Source of the DNA: CAJWPI01 sp964571215
GTDB lineage: Bacteria > Pseudomonadota > Gammaproteobacteria > Magnimaribacterales > Magnimaribacteraceae
Length of the DNA stretch: 38,834 nucleotides
Assembly: GCA_964571215.1 (NCBI GenBank)
Contig: CAZMZZ010000011.1
Location: 1 to 38,834, forward strand
Reading direction: 5' to 3'
Part shown: one piece after another, positions 1-8,195 of the stretch
Layout of the letters: each line of letters begins with the position of its first letter
Numbering within the stretch: the first letter of the stretch is position 1
Program-made: the position numbers and the translations under genes
Notes under the pieces: model-generated
What the model saw: only the letters and a program-made list of their open reading frames with translations
The model's database searches: none
What the model was told of the DNA's origin: nothing

Positions 1-461
1 TTGTCTTCAAGCAATACAGCTTTTGTCTTTCCAACAGGCTCAGCTCTATTGTAAATTCCATGCCAATCAGCATCTGAAATGTAACAGCCATTAGCAAACA
101 TACACCCTTTTCCAATTCTAATTTCTGTTGCGGCAGCTATTCTTACTCCAGGAGTGAACAAACAAAAATCCCCTGCATAAATTTTTCCATCAAAACCTCC
201 TACATTCCAAGTTGTCAGCCTGATTCTGCTGTCATCTGTAGCTACAAAAGTAGGATAATTACCAATATTGATTCCTTTTCCAAAAACATCTATATACCTT
301 GAGCCCATTATTACTGGGTCTTTACCTAGAGATTCAAATTGAGGTTCCAGATAATGTTTAATATAAAATCCAGCCAACTTTCCGAAAAGTTGTTTTAACC
401 AATAAGGGCGATTGTCTTGTCTGATATTTTTTCCTTCTGATGATATTTTCTTAGATTCTAC
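1..461 (-). CDS. Hexapeptide-repeat acyltransferase, N-terminal part (cut by window edge)
   Basis: I translated this by hand from the minus strand. It reads as a left-handed beta-helix acyltransferase of the WbbJ/maltose-acetyltransferase type. Recognisable stretches are DNRPYWLKQL near the N-terminus, then KGINIGNYPTFVATDDSRIR, then CLFTPGVRIAAATEIRIGKG, then ISDADWHGIYNRAEPVGKT, with isoleucine/valine repeats every six residues. The SDADWHGIY segment resembles the catalytic-histidine region of these transferases. The substrate is unknown; cell-envelope or lipid acylation is usual for the family. The C-terminal half lies outside the window. The start is a problem. The frame stays open back to a stop at 498-500, but no ATG, GTG or TTG precedes the conserved DNRPYW segment. 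The end given is therefore approximate, and the gene starts almost on top of the divergent MATE gene. Confidence 0.75.
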
Positions 462-1877
462 ATGATAAGATATGAAGCTCTGATGGAACAGGCAAAGTTA
501 ACAGTAAGAAATAAATTTTTTTCTTCTAAACTCACAGAAGAAATTATAAGTTACGCAAAGCTAGCTATACCTATGTTCTTTACTCAATTAGCTACACAAT
601 TAATAGGGGTGGCTTCTGTTGTGATGGCAGGAAATTATTCTTCAGATGTGCTTGCTGGAATCCTTTTAGCTAACTCCGTTTGGTTTCCTACTTTCATAGG
701 TCTTGGGGGTATACTCTTTTTCGTAACTGCTATGGTTGCACAACTAAATGGTGCAGGAAAAATAGATCAAATAGGACCTCTTGTTAGGCAGGCTTTATGG
801 CTAGTTATCCCTATTGTAATTATTATTGCCTTAATTTTAATGAGTACAGATTCTATTCTTAAACTAGTAAGGGTAGAAAAAGAAATTATAGTTTTTTCAA
901 AAGAATATCTCAGTACGTTTATTTTTGCTGTTCCTGCTATTCTCTTAAGTCAACCATTAAGATCCTTAACTGAAGGAATAACACGTCCTTTACCTCTATC
1001 TGTTATAAACTTCATAATGCTTGGTATTCACATTCTAGCTAGTTATTGTCTTATATTTGGAAAACTAGGATTTCCAGAAATGGGAGCAAAAGGTGCTGGT
1101 CTTGCTGCGGTAATAGCTACTTGGAGCGCGCTTATTATTTTAATTAGTTACATTAAATTAAACAAAGTTTACAGTCCCACAACGATTTTTGATTCATTTG
1201 AAATTCCTTCCTTAAAGGTTCTAAAAGAAATAATTAAAGGTGGACTACCAGTAGGACTTAGTAATTTTATTGAAGTTAGTATGTTTGCAGGCGCTTCCTT
1301 GATACTAGGGCGTTTGGGAAGCGAGGTCATAGCCGCTCACGGAATTGCACTCAATATAGGGGGTCTTTTCTTTATGGTACCCCTAAGCATAGGCCTTGCT
1401 GCCGCAGTAAGAGTTGGTAATTTAGTTGGTGAAAAAAGTTATCACAAAGCTAGATATTCTTCCTTTTCTTCTATCAAATTTGGTGTAATTGCCGCACTAT
1501 TTAATACACTTCTTATATTGATGTTTGCTGATCATATTGTTGTTTTCTATACCCAAGATCTGAATGTTATAAACATTGTATTAATTCTCTTAATGTTTGC
1601 AGCTTTCTTCCAGATACCAGATGGTATTGCCATGTGTGCAGTCGGTAGCTTAAGAGGCTATAAAGATACTTTTGTGCCAATGTTAATTATGTTACTAGCC
1701 TATTGGTTAATTGCCCTACCATTTGGATATAGCCTTGCTGTAACGGATTTTTGGGCTACTTCTTTAGGAGCTCCAGGTATGTGGGCTGGAATGACAATGG
1801 GTCTTTGTATAGCAGCTTCTTTAACTATCTGGAGATTGAATCTTACTTCTGAAAAATTTATAAGAGAAAAAGATTGA
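462..1877 (+). CDS. MATE family multidrug/Na+ antiporter
   Basis: A 471-residue, very hydrophobic protein with about 12 predicted membrane segments in two similar halves, the size and layout of NorM-type MATE exporters. Such proteins use an inward Na+ or H+ gradient to expel cationic drugs or metabolites across the inner membrane. Family-like segments are the first helix region around residues 30-60 (LAIPMFFTQLATQLIGVASV) and the start of the second half near residue 255 (GGLPVGLSNFIEVSMF). The start is uncertain. ATG at 462 has no ribosome site, and ATG at 483 (MEQAKL) would remove seven residues and separate this gene from the divergent acyltransferase. Its stop overlaps the TTG start of the next gene, so it heads a three-gene plus-strand operon. 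The substrate cannot be told from sequence. Confidence 0.9.
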   Translation: MIRYEALMEQAKLTVRNKFFSSKLTEEIISYAKLAIPMFFTQLATQLIGVASVVMAGNYSSDVLAGILLANSVWFPTFIGLGGILFFVTAMVAQLNGAGKIDQIGPLVRQALWLVIPIVIIIALILMSTDSILKLVRVEKEIIVFSKEYLSTFIFAVPAILLSQPLRSLTEGITRPLPLSVINFIMLGIHILASYCLIFGKLGFPEMGAKGAGLAAVIATWSALIILISYIKLNKVYSPTTIFDSFEIPSLKVLKEIIKGGLPVGLSNFIEVSMFAGASLILGRLGSEVIAAHGIALNIGGLFFMVPLSIGLAAAVRVGNLVGEKSYHKARYSSFSSIKFGVIAALFNTLLILMFADHIVVFYTQDLNVINIVLILLMFAAFFQIPDGIAMCAVGSLRGYKDTFVPMLIMLLAYWLIALPFGYSLAVTDFWATSLGAPGMWAGMTMGLCIAASLTIWRLNLTSEKFIREKD

Positions 1878-2095
1878 TAATAAAAGCAGAAGGTTTAATT
1901 TGTCCTGAGCCTATTATGTTGCTCCATAAAGCTATTCAAGGAGTTAAAAAAGGGGATAAGATAGAACTCTTTGCTACTGACCCCTCAACAGAAAGAGATG
2001 TAACTAGGTTCTGTGAATTCTTAGGACATAAGTTACTGAAAAAAAGTTTAGAATCTGATATTTTTTATTTCGTAATTCAAAAAGATGGAGAATAA
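1874..2095 (+). CDS. tusA: TusA-like sulfurtransferase / sulfur carrier
   Basis: A 73-residue protein with the TusA signature CPEP (Cys10-Pro-Glu-Pro) just after a short beta strand (IIKAEGLI). TusA proteins carry sulfur as a persulfide on that cysteine, moving it from IscS-type desulfurases to tRNA thiolation, molybdopterin or other acceptors. The rest (LHKAIQGVKKGDKIELFATD, then FCEFLGHKLL) fits the family's alpha/beta fold at full length. The start is TTG. It overlaps the TGA of the MATE gene, and the reading frame has a stop shortly upstream with no alternative ATG, so translation is probably coupled. An IscS lies elsewhere in this window and could be its sulfur donor. It may be a TusA paralogue (YeeD/YedF type) and not the tRNA 2-thiolation protein itself. 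Confidence 0.85.
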   Translation: MIIKAEGLICPEPIMLLHKAIQGVKKGDKIELFATDPSTERDVTRFCEFLGHKLLKKSLESDIFYFVIQKDGE

Positions 2096-2099
2096 ATAG

Positions 2100-3125
2100 A
2101 TGGAAAAAAGAATTAATAAAAGATGGTTACTCAATAAAAGGCCTCATGGTATGCCTGAAGATGATTGTTTTAAATTTGAAGAGAAAGAAATTCCACCTTT
2201 AGAAGATGAAAAAATTCTTATAAAAACTCTCTTTCTTTCTATTGATCCTTATATGAGAGGTCGAATGAATGATACTAAGTCTTATGCTGATCCAGTAAAA
2301 CTAGGTGAAGTCATGACAGGGGAAAGTATAGGGATTGTAGTAGAAAGTAAATCTAATAACTTCAATGAGGGGGACTATGTTTGTGTGCATCGAGGATGGC
2401 AGAGTTACATTATAGCCCATGGAAATGACAAACAACTATATAAAGCAGACCCTAATATAGTGCCTGCATCAACTTACCTGGGCACTGTAGGAATGCCTGG
2501 TAGAACAGCTTACTTTGGACTCTTAAGAGTAGGAAAACCAAAAGCTGGAGAAACTGTTGTTGTTTCGGCAGCCTCAGGGGCAGTAGGAACAGTTGTGGGA
2601 CAAATGGCTAAAATTTTAGGATGTAGAGCTGTAGGAGTTGCCGGAGGAGAAACAAAATGTACATATGTAACAAAGGAATTAGGGTTTGATGCTTGCGTTG
2701 ATTATAAGGCAGGAAGCTTAGAAGCAGATCTTAAGGCTGCCTGTCCTGAAGGGATAGATGTGTATTTTGAAAACGTTGGAGCAGAAGTCTCTAAAGCCGT
2801 TGCCAAAAATCTTAATCCCGGTGCAAGAATCCCTATTTGTGGTTTCATTGCACACTATAACTCAACTGATTTTGAAAAAGAAGAAACCCCATTTCACGTT
2901 TTTGGTGCACTTAATCCGACTCCAGAGCATAGATTTTTCGTTGTTACAGAGTGGTTTGAAGAGTGGCCACAAGCAACTAAAGAGTTATCTAAGTGGATAC
3001 AAGAAGGGAAAATTAAATATAGGGAGACAATAAGCGAAGGTTTAGAGAGCGCACCTCAGGCTTTGAGAGATGTCTTAAGTGGAAAAAACTTTGGGAAACA
3101 AGTTGTTAAGGTCTCTAAAGAGTAA
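2100..3125 (+). CDS. NADP-dependent MDR oxidoreductase (CurA / leukotriene B4 dehydrogenase-like)
   Basis: A 341-residue zinc-independent medium-chain reductase of the PTGR/CurA (YncB) group. These enzymes reduce the C=C bond of alpha,beta-unsaturated ketones and aldehydes with NADPH. Landmarks are the N-terminal NKRWLLNKRPHGMP segment, the substrate-pocket motif IDPYMRGRM near residue 50, a Rossmann motif at about 155-170 (AASGAVGTVVGQMAK), and YFENVGAE near 225. The zinc-binding cysteines of alcohol dehydrogenases are absent, as expected. It starts four bases after the tusA stop with a GGAG ribosome site inside the tusA end, so it is the last gene of the MATE-tusA operon. It ends four bases from a convergent gene. 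The physiological substrate is unknown; detoxification of reactive carbonyls is a reasonable guess. Confidence 0.9.
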   Translation: MEKRINKRWLLNKRPHGMPEDDCFKFEEKEIPPLEDEKILIKTLFLSIDPYMRGRMNDTKSYADPVKLGEVMTGESIGIVVESKSNNFNEGDYVCVHRGWQSYIIAHGNDKQLYKADPNIVPASTYLGTVGMPGRTAYFGLLRVGKPKAGETVVVSAASGAVGTVVGQMAKILGCRAVGVAGGETKCTYVTKELGFDACVDYKAGSLEADLKAACPEGIDVYFENVGAEVSKAVAKNLNPGARIPICGFIAHYNSTDFEKEETPFHVFGALNPTPEHRFFVVTEWFEEWPQATKELSKWIQEGKIKYRETISEGLESAPQALRDVLSGKNFGKQVVKVSKE

Positions 3126-3136
3126 AGAATTACTCT
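3119..3136. repeat. Small inverted repeat spanning two convergent stop codons
   Basis: AGAGTAA and TTACTCT form a perfect 7-bp inverted repeat around a 4-base loop. The left arm contains the plus-strand MDR stop codon, and the right arm contains the complement of the minus-strand hydratase stop codon. It is the only visible secondary structure between these converging genes. The stem is mostly A/T and no T-run follows it, so a role as a bidirectional terminator is a weak guess. Confidence 0.3.
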
Positions 3137-3975
3137 CCTAACCAATCTAATTTAGAAATTATATTTATTTCTTCTTTGTTATCTATCATGGTTCTCATAG
3201 CGCTTGCAGCATCTTTAGAGTTCATAGTTTTATTAAAAGCTTGTTGCTCACGTAGAAGAGCCTCCTCTAATGGTAAATCTACACCTTCATGAATGACTCT
3301 TTTAACTTCTCTTAAAGCAATAGGGGCCCTATTAGCTAAAATCAGACAATATTCATTTAACGATTCTAAGAAAGACTCCTTTGGGAGTATTTTATTTATA
3401 ATTCCATATTCGTGGGCCTGAGTATTTGATATCAATTGACCATGAAGAATCAAGTCTAAAGCTCTAGAAGTTCCAATTAATCGAGCTAAACGTTGCGTAC
3501 CCCCTCCTCCAGGAAGAATCCCTATACCAGTTTCTGGAAGTCCAATAAAGTAATCTCCTGATGACATTACTCTTAGATCACATCCTAAGGAGAATTCACA
3601 ACCCCCTCCTGCGGTGTTGCCATTTATTCCAGCTACTACTATCGCATCTAAATCTCTAATCTTTAAAAGCATTTTATGAAAGACATGCAATTCCTTTTTT
3701 ATTTTTTTATCAGTTTCAGTTACTCTTTTTTCTAGTCTAATATTTTTTTCTGCAGCATCTGCTAGTTCACCTACTTCGTAATGCCTTATAAAGACACCCT
3801 CTCCTGTTCCAGTAAAAGCAAGCACTCTTAACTCTTTATTCCCAACCAAAGAGTCTAAAAAATTATGAATCTCCAATAATCCCTGTGCCGTTAAAGTATG
3901 AGTAGGAGGATTAGATAAGTAACAAATAATTAATTTCCCTTTATCCTCAATTTTTAGATGTTTGTAATTTACCAC
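3130..3975 (-). CDS. Enoyl-CoA hydratase/isomerase family protein
   Basis: A 281-residue crotonase-fold enzyme. The oxyanion-hole and catalytic region is clear: GGGCEFSLGCDLRV around residues 123-137 carries the first catalytic glutamate. The following PETGIGILPGGGGTQRLARL carries the second, so hydratase chemistry is plausible. A charged insertion near residues 75-100 (AAEKNIRLEKR) makes it slightly longer than the usual 260. The family hydrates or isomerises enoyl-CoA thioesters in fatty or amino acid degradation. Its start overlaps the end of sucD by seven bases, so it is the last gene of the sdh-lpd-suc operon. That is not a usual place for a hydratase and suggests co-expression with the TCA enzymes. 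The substrate is unknown. Confidence 0.88.
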   Translation of the reverse strand: MVNYKHLKIEDKGKLIICYLSNPPTHTLTAQGLLEIHNFLDSLVGNKELRVLAFTGTGEGVFIRHYEVGELADAAEKNIRLEKRVTETDKKIKKELHVFHKMLLKIRDLDAIVVAGINGNTAGGGCEFSLGCDLRVMSSGDYFIGLPETGIGILPGGGGTQRLARLIGTSRALDLILHGQLISNTQAHEYGIINKILPKESFLESLNEYCLILANRAPIALREVKRVIHEGVDLPLEEALLREQQAFNKTMNSKDAASAMRTMIDNKEEINIISKLDWLGE

Positions 3976-4841
3976 CCTGTTATCTCTCCTACACCTTTAC
4001 CTATCTCGGCTGGACTTCTTACTGTATGAACCCCTGCTCTTTTTAAAGCTTTAAATTTTTCTTCTGCAGTACCTTTCCCTCCGGCAATAATTGCACCCGC
4101 GTGCCCCATTCTCTTGCCTGAAGGGGCAGTAACTCCTGCTATATATGAGACTACTGGTTTTGAGACATTACTTTGAATGAATTCTGCTGCTGCTTCTTCT
4201 GCTGTTCCCCCTATTTCTCCTACCATCACAACAGCTTCAGTAAGAGGGTCGGATTCAAAAAGAGAAAGCATATCAATAAAGCTAGATCCAGGAACAGGAT
4301 CTCCTCCTATTCCTACACAACTACTTTGGCCAAATCCTAAATCTGTAGTCTGTTTTACTGCTTCATAAGTTAAAGTACCTGATCTAGATATAATTCCAAC
4401 TTTTCCTGGTAAGTGAATATCTCCAGGCATGATCCCCATCTTGCTTTCACCAGGAGTTATCAAACCTGGGCAATTAGGACCTATTAGCCTTGATCCTAGT
4501 TGATCACATCTTACTTTCACTTCTATCATATCTAGGGTTGGAATACCTTCTGTAATACAAACTATGAGTTCTATACCTACTTCTGCAGCTTCAAGAATAG
4601 ATTGCTTTCCAAACTTTGCAGGAACAAATATTAAACTTGCTGAGGCTCCTGTTGAGCTAACTGCTTCTTTAACTGTATTAAAAACAGGTAAGCCTAAATG
4701 TCTTTGGCCTCCCTTACCAGGAGTAACACCTCCGACAAAGTTTGTTCCATAATCAATACACTGCTCGCAATGTTGTGTAGCCTGAGAACCTGTAAAGCCC
4801 TGACAAATAACTTTTGTGTCTTTATTGATTAAAATACTCAA
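3969..4841 (-). CDS. sucD: Succinyl-CoA synthetase, alpha subunit
   Basis: A 290-residue alpha subunit of succinate-CoA ligase, which interconverts succinyl-CoA and succinate with formation of ATP or GTP. The N-terminal CoA-binding domain shows GFTGSQATQHCEQ and VGGVTPGKGGQ. The phosphohistidine motif GHAGAI lies near residue 247, and GPNCPGLI near 123 is a family hallmark. Length is standard. The first four bases overlap the end of sucC (ATGA), typical of coupled subunits made in equal amounts. It is followed by an overlapping enoyl-CoA hydratase. It acts in the cytosol as the TCA step after 2-oxoglutarate oxidation. Confidence 0.97.
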   Translation of the reverse strand: MSILINKDTKVICQGFTGSQATQHCEQCIDYGTNFVGGVTPGKGGQRHLGLPVFNTVKEAVSSTGASASLIFVPAKFGKQSILEAAEVGIELIVCITEGIPTLDMIEVKVRCDQLGSRLIGPNCPGLITPGESKMGIMPGDIHLPGKVGIISRSGTLTYEAVKQTTDLGFGQSSCVGIGGDPVPGSSFIDMLSLFESDPLTEAVVMVGEIGGTAEEAAAEFIQSNVSKPVVSYIAGVTAPSGKRMGHAGAIIAGGKGTAEEKFKALKRAGVHTVRSPAEIGKGVGEITGW

Positions 4842-5998
4842 GAAACTGACCTCACAACTAATTGTGCTGCTTCTTCTAGTCCAGATGCGCTTATTATATT
4901 TAACCCACTTTGTGACAGTTTCTGAGATCCAAGATCAGCATTATTGCCTTCGAGTCTTACTACAACAGGAACATTCACTCCAATTTCTTCTACTGCTTGT
5001 ATTATTCCATCAGCTATAACATCACACCTGACTATACCCCCAAATATATTAATAAGAACTGCCTCTACTGCTTTATCTGAAAGTATTATCTTGAAAGCTT
5101 CTGCAACTCGTTTTGAATCAGCGGCACCTCCAACATCTAGAAAATTGGCTGGTTCTCCTCCTTGCAGCTTTATAATATCCATGGTTCCCATGGCTAAACC
5201 TGCACCATTCACCATACAGCCAATATTACCATCTAAAGATACATAACTAAGATTCCATTTTGAAGCATGTGACTCTCTCTCGTCTTCCTGTGAAATATCC
5301 TTTATTTTGGTTAAAGATTCTTGTCTGTATAAGGCATTAGAATCAACGTTAATTTTTGCATCTAAACATATAAGATTACCTTCAGTATTAATAACTAAAG
5401 GATTTATTTCCAATAAAGATAAGTCCTTTTCTATAAACATCTTCGCTAAAGAATGGTATAGGGCTTGAAATTCTTTTTTTTGCGAATCAGTTAAATCTAA
5501 TGAAGTTGATAGATATTCAGCTTCGTTAGATGAAGGTCCATTTATAGGGTCTACAGGGACCTGAAATATCTTTTCAGGAGTAGTTGATGCCACCTCTTCA
5601 ATATTTATACCTCCTTCTGATGATGTCATAAAGACTAACCTTTGAGATTCTCTATCTATAACGGCGCCAAGATAAAGTTCCTTATCAATATCCGTACACT
5701 CCTCAATCAAGATTGTGTTTACAGGCTGTCCTTTTTCATCAGTTTGATAAGTTACCAAATTTTTTCCTAACCATTTTTCTGCAAATACTTTAGCTTCCTG
5801 TATTGAATTAACTAGTTCGACTCCACCAGCTTTACCTCTTCCGCCTGCATGCACTTGTGCCTTTACGACCCACTTTTTCCCATCTAAGGAATTGATTGCT
5901 TTTGAAACCTCACCAGAACTAACTATGGGGATCCCTTTTGAAACTGGAATACCATACTCTCTAAAAATTTTTTTAGCCTGATACTCGTGAAGATTCAT
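4838..5998 (-). CDS. sucC: Succinyl-CoA synthetase, beta subunit
   Basis: A 386-residue beta subunit of succinate-CoA ligase, containing the ATP-grasp nucleotide-binding domain and the C-terminal ligase domain. It begins with the universal MNLHEYQAKKIFREYGIPV, has VKAQVHAGGRGKAGGV near residue 46, and ends with the CoA-ligase segment around NIFGGIVRCDVIADGII. Full length. It begins three bases after lpdA ends and overlaps sucD by four bases. In most gammaproteobacteria sucAB lies directly upstream. Here the upstream neighbour is lpdA, and no E1 or E2 gene is present. Confidence 0.97.
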   Translation of the reverse strand: MNLHEYQAKKIFREYGIPVSKGIPIVSSGEVSKAINSLDGKKWVVKAQVHAGGRGKAGGVELVNSIQEAKVFAEKWLGKNLVTYQTDEKGQPVNTILIEECTDIDKELYLGAVIDRESQRLVFMTSSEGGINIEEVASTTPEKIFQVPVDPINGPSSNEAEYLSTSLDLTDSQKKEFQALYHSLAKMFIEKDLSLLEINPLVINTEGNLICLDAKINVDSNALYRQESLTKIKDISQEDERESHASKWNLSYVSLDGNIGCMVNGAGLAMGTMDIIKLQGGEPANFLDVGGAADSKRVAEAFKIILSDKAVEAVLINIFGGIVRCDVIADGIIQAVEEIGVNVPVVVRLEGNNADLGSQKLSQSGLNIISASGLEEAAQLVVRSVS

Positions 5999-6001
5999 TT
6001 T

Positions 6002-7444
6002 TTATTTCTTTCTGTTTCCTATATGGATAGCATTTCCTCTGGTAGCTAAAGCTGCTTCATGAAAGGCTTCTGAATAACTTGGGTGACTAAACATTATTAA
6101 ACCCAAATCCTCTGCACTAGATTCTAGTTGCATGGCTATTACTCCTTGTTGAACAATATCTGCAGCGGAAGGCCCTATAACATGAACTCCTACAATAGAA
6201 TCATCTTGCGCATTACTAATTACTTTTACAAAACCTTCAGTTTCATTTGATGCCAAAGCTCTACCACTTGCTTTGAAAGGAAAAGACCCAACACTGATGT
6301 CTAGGTTATTTTTTAAAGCTTTCTCTTCTGTTAGACCTGCCCATGCTATCTCAGGATGAGTATAGATCACAAACGGAATCCTGCCATAATCTATCTCTGT
6401 AGACTCACCTGCTAAATTTTCAGCAACCATAATTCCTTCTTCAGAAGCTTTGTGGGCTAACATTGGTCCTCTAACTACATCTCCTATGGCATAGATTCCT
6501 TTTAAGCTAGTCTCACAGAATTCATTTACCTCTATAAACCCTTGATCATTGACTTTAATCTCTAGTTCAGAAGCAAAGATATTTTGTGTTTGGGGTTTTC
6601 TTCCAACCGCCATTACTAACTTATCAACTTTTATCTCATTCGCACCTGAGTCATCAGAGTAATTTATTAAAACTTCTTCAGACTCCATCTTTGCTTTATT
6701 AACTTTAGCTCCCAACTTAATATCCAGACCTTGATTAGAAAGAATTTTTATTGCTTCAGAAGAGATTTGTTGATCTGCGTTAGGCAAAAAGTTTTCTAAT
6801 GCTTCTAGAATTACAACTTCAGAACCTAATCGAGACCACACGCTACCTAATTCAAGTCCTATAGCTCCAGCACCTATTATTGCTAGCTTTTCAGGTACTT
6901 CATCAAAATCTAGCGCTCCTGTTGAAGTTACTATTTTGTCTCCATCACATTCTATTGAAGGCAGAAGGATTGGACTAGAACCTGTAGCAATTATTATATT
7001 TTCAGAAGTTAGAGTAACTTTATTTCCTGATGGTTCTTGTACTACTACCTTTCCTTTTTCTAGTACTAAAGCTTCACCCAGAACAGATTCTACTTTATTT
7101 AATCTAAATAAAGACTCTACACCCTTAGTTAAACCTGAAACAATCTTTTCTTTTCTTTCAAGCATTCTACCAACATCCATTGTGATGCTTTTTAAATTAA
7201 TGCCATGTGATTCAAGTCCTGAATTTGCTAAATGAAAATTATAAGAACTATCCAATAAAGCCTTAGAGGGAATGCAGCCAACATTCAAACAAGTCCCTCC
7301 AAATATAGGTTTATTATTTTCTCCACATCTTTCAACACAAAGAGTCTTTAGACCAAGTTGTGAACATCGTATTGCTGAAACGTAACCTCCAGGTCCGGAG
7401 CCTAGGATAATAACATCGTAATGACTGTCTTCCTGATCACCCAT
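6002..7444 (-). CDS. lpdA: Dihydrolipoyl dehydrogenase (E3)
   Basis: A 480-residue flavoprotein that reoxidises the dihydrolipoyl group of 2-oxoacid dehydrogenase or glycine-cleavage complexes and reduces NAD+. The FAD motif is GSGPGGYVSA near residue 12, the redox disulfide is GGTCLNVGCIPSKALL near residues 48-63, and the NAD-binding motif is GAGAIGLELG near 190. The C-terminal HPSYSEAFHEA supplies the catalytic His-Glu pair. Length is standard. It sits between sdhB and sucC, the position normally held by sucA-sucB. E3 alone has no substrate, so it must serve a complex encoded elsewhere (pyruvate dehydrogenase, glycine cleavage, or 2-oxoglutarate dehydrogenase if that exists outside the window). 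Confidence 0.96.
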   Translation of the reverse strand: MGDQEDSHYDVIILGSGPGGYVSAIRCSQLGLKTLCVERCGENNKPIFGGTCLNVGCIPSKALLDSSYNFHLANSGLESHGINLKSITMDVGRMLERKEKIVSGLTKGVESLFRLNKVESVLGEALVLEKGKVVVQEPSGNKVTLTSENIIIATGSSPILLPSIECDGDKIVTSTGALDFDEVPEKLAIIGAGAIGLELGSVWSRLGSEVVILEALENFLPNADQQISSEAIKILSNQGLDIKLGAKVNKAKMESEEVLINYSDDSGANEIKVDKLVMAVGRKPQTQNIFASELEIKVNDQGFIEVNEFCETSLKGIYAIGDVVRGPMLAHKASEEGIMVAENLAGESTEIDYGRIPFVIYTHPEIAWAGLTEEKALKNNLDISVGSFPFKASGRALASNETEGFVKVISNAQDDSIVGVHVIGPSAADIVQQGVIAMQLESSAEDLGLIMFSHPSYSEAFHEAALATRGNAIHIGNRKK

Positions 7445-7451
7445 ATCTATT

Positions 7452-8195
7452 TCATTTCTTTCTGCTTATTAATTTTTTTCTTATGTTTGAAATGGCTTCT
7501 GTAGGATTTAATCCTTTTGGGCATACTGAAACGCAATTCATTATTCCATGGCATCGATAAAGACTAAACGCATCATCTAGATCATCTAAACGCTCATCAA
7601 ATGCTTGATCTCTAGAATCTGCTATAAATCTCCATGATTGGAGAAGAGCTGCTGGACCTAAAAATTTATCAGGGTTCCACCAAAAAGAGGGGCAAGCAGT
7701 AGAACAACACCCACACAGGATGCATTCGTATAGACCATCAAGCTTCTCTCTTTCTTCTGGTGACTGCTTTCTTTCTTGTTCAGGAGCTTTATCTTTAGTT
7801 ATTAGGTAAGGTTTTACTTTCTCTAGTTGATCAAAAAACTGCTTCATATCCACAATTAAATCTCTTATTACAGGAAGTCCAGGCATAGGCCTTAAAACTA
7901 ATTTATCTCCCTTGATAGCCTCAGAAAGTGGAGTAACACATGCTAAGCCGTTCTTTCCATTTATATTCATTCCATCTGAACCACATACCCCTTCCCCGCA
8001 AGAACGCCTAAAAGAAAGAGAAGTTTCTTTCTTCTTTGCTAAAACTAAAGCATCTAAAACCATAAGATCTTTATTTACTGGAACCTCAATCAAAATATCT
8101 TGCATATAAGCTTTCTTATCTTTACCTGGGTCAAAACGGTAAACACTGACGGTTAAGCCCCTAACTTCTTCTGTAGGTATCACTGAGCTCATCAA
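7452..8195 (-). CDS. sdhB: Succinate dehydrogenase iron-sulfur subunit
   Basis: A 247-residue Fe-S subunit of respiratory complex II, carrying electrons from SdhA's FAD to quinone. The [2Fe-2S] site is SCGEGVCGSDGMNING near residues 64-80. The [4Fe-4S] and [3Fe-4S] ligands are in CILCGCCSTACP near 157-168 and CHGIMNCVSVCPKGLNP near 214-230. All expected cysteines are present and the length is normal. The start overlaps the end of sdhA by four bases. It lies on the cytoplasmic side of the inner membrane, anchored by SdhC and SdhD. Confidence 0.97.
   Translation of the reverse strand: MMSSVIPTEEVRGLTVSVYRFDPGKDKKAYMQDILIEVPVNKDLMVLDALVLAKKKETSLSFRRSCGEGVCGSDGMNINGKNGLACVTPLSEAIKGDKLVLRPMPGLPVIRDLIVDMKQFFDQLEKVKPYLITKDKAPEQERKQSPEEREKLDGLYECILCGCCSTACPSFWWNPDKFLGPAALLQSWRFIADSRDQAFDERLDDLDDAFSLYRCHGIMNCVSVCPKGLNPTEAISNIRKKLISRKK

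Noticed and set aside
2758..3033. Open frame inside the MDR gene as a separate protein
   Set aside because: It lies wholly within a well-conserved oxidoreductase gene, has no ribosome site and no recognisable domain.
6002..7444. lpdA as evidence that 2-oxoglutarate dehydrogenase is present
   Set aside because: E3 is shared with pyruvate dehydrogenase and the glycine cleavage system, so its presence does not show that sucAB exist.
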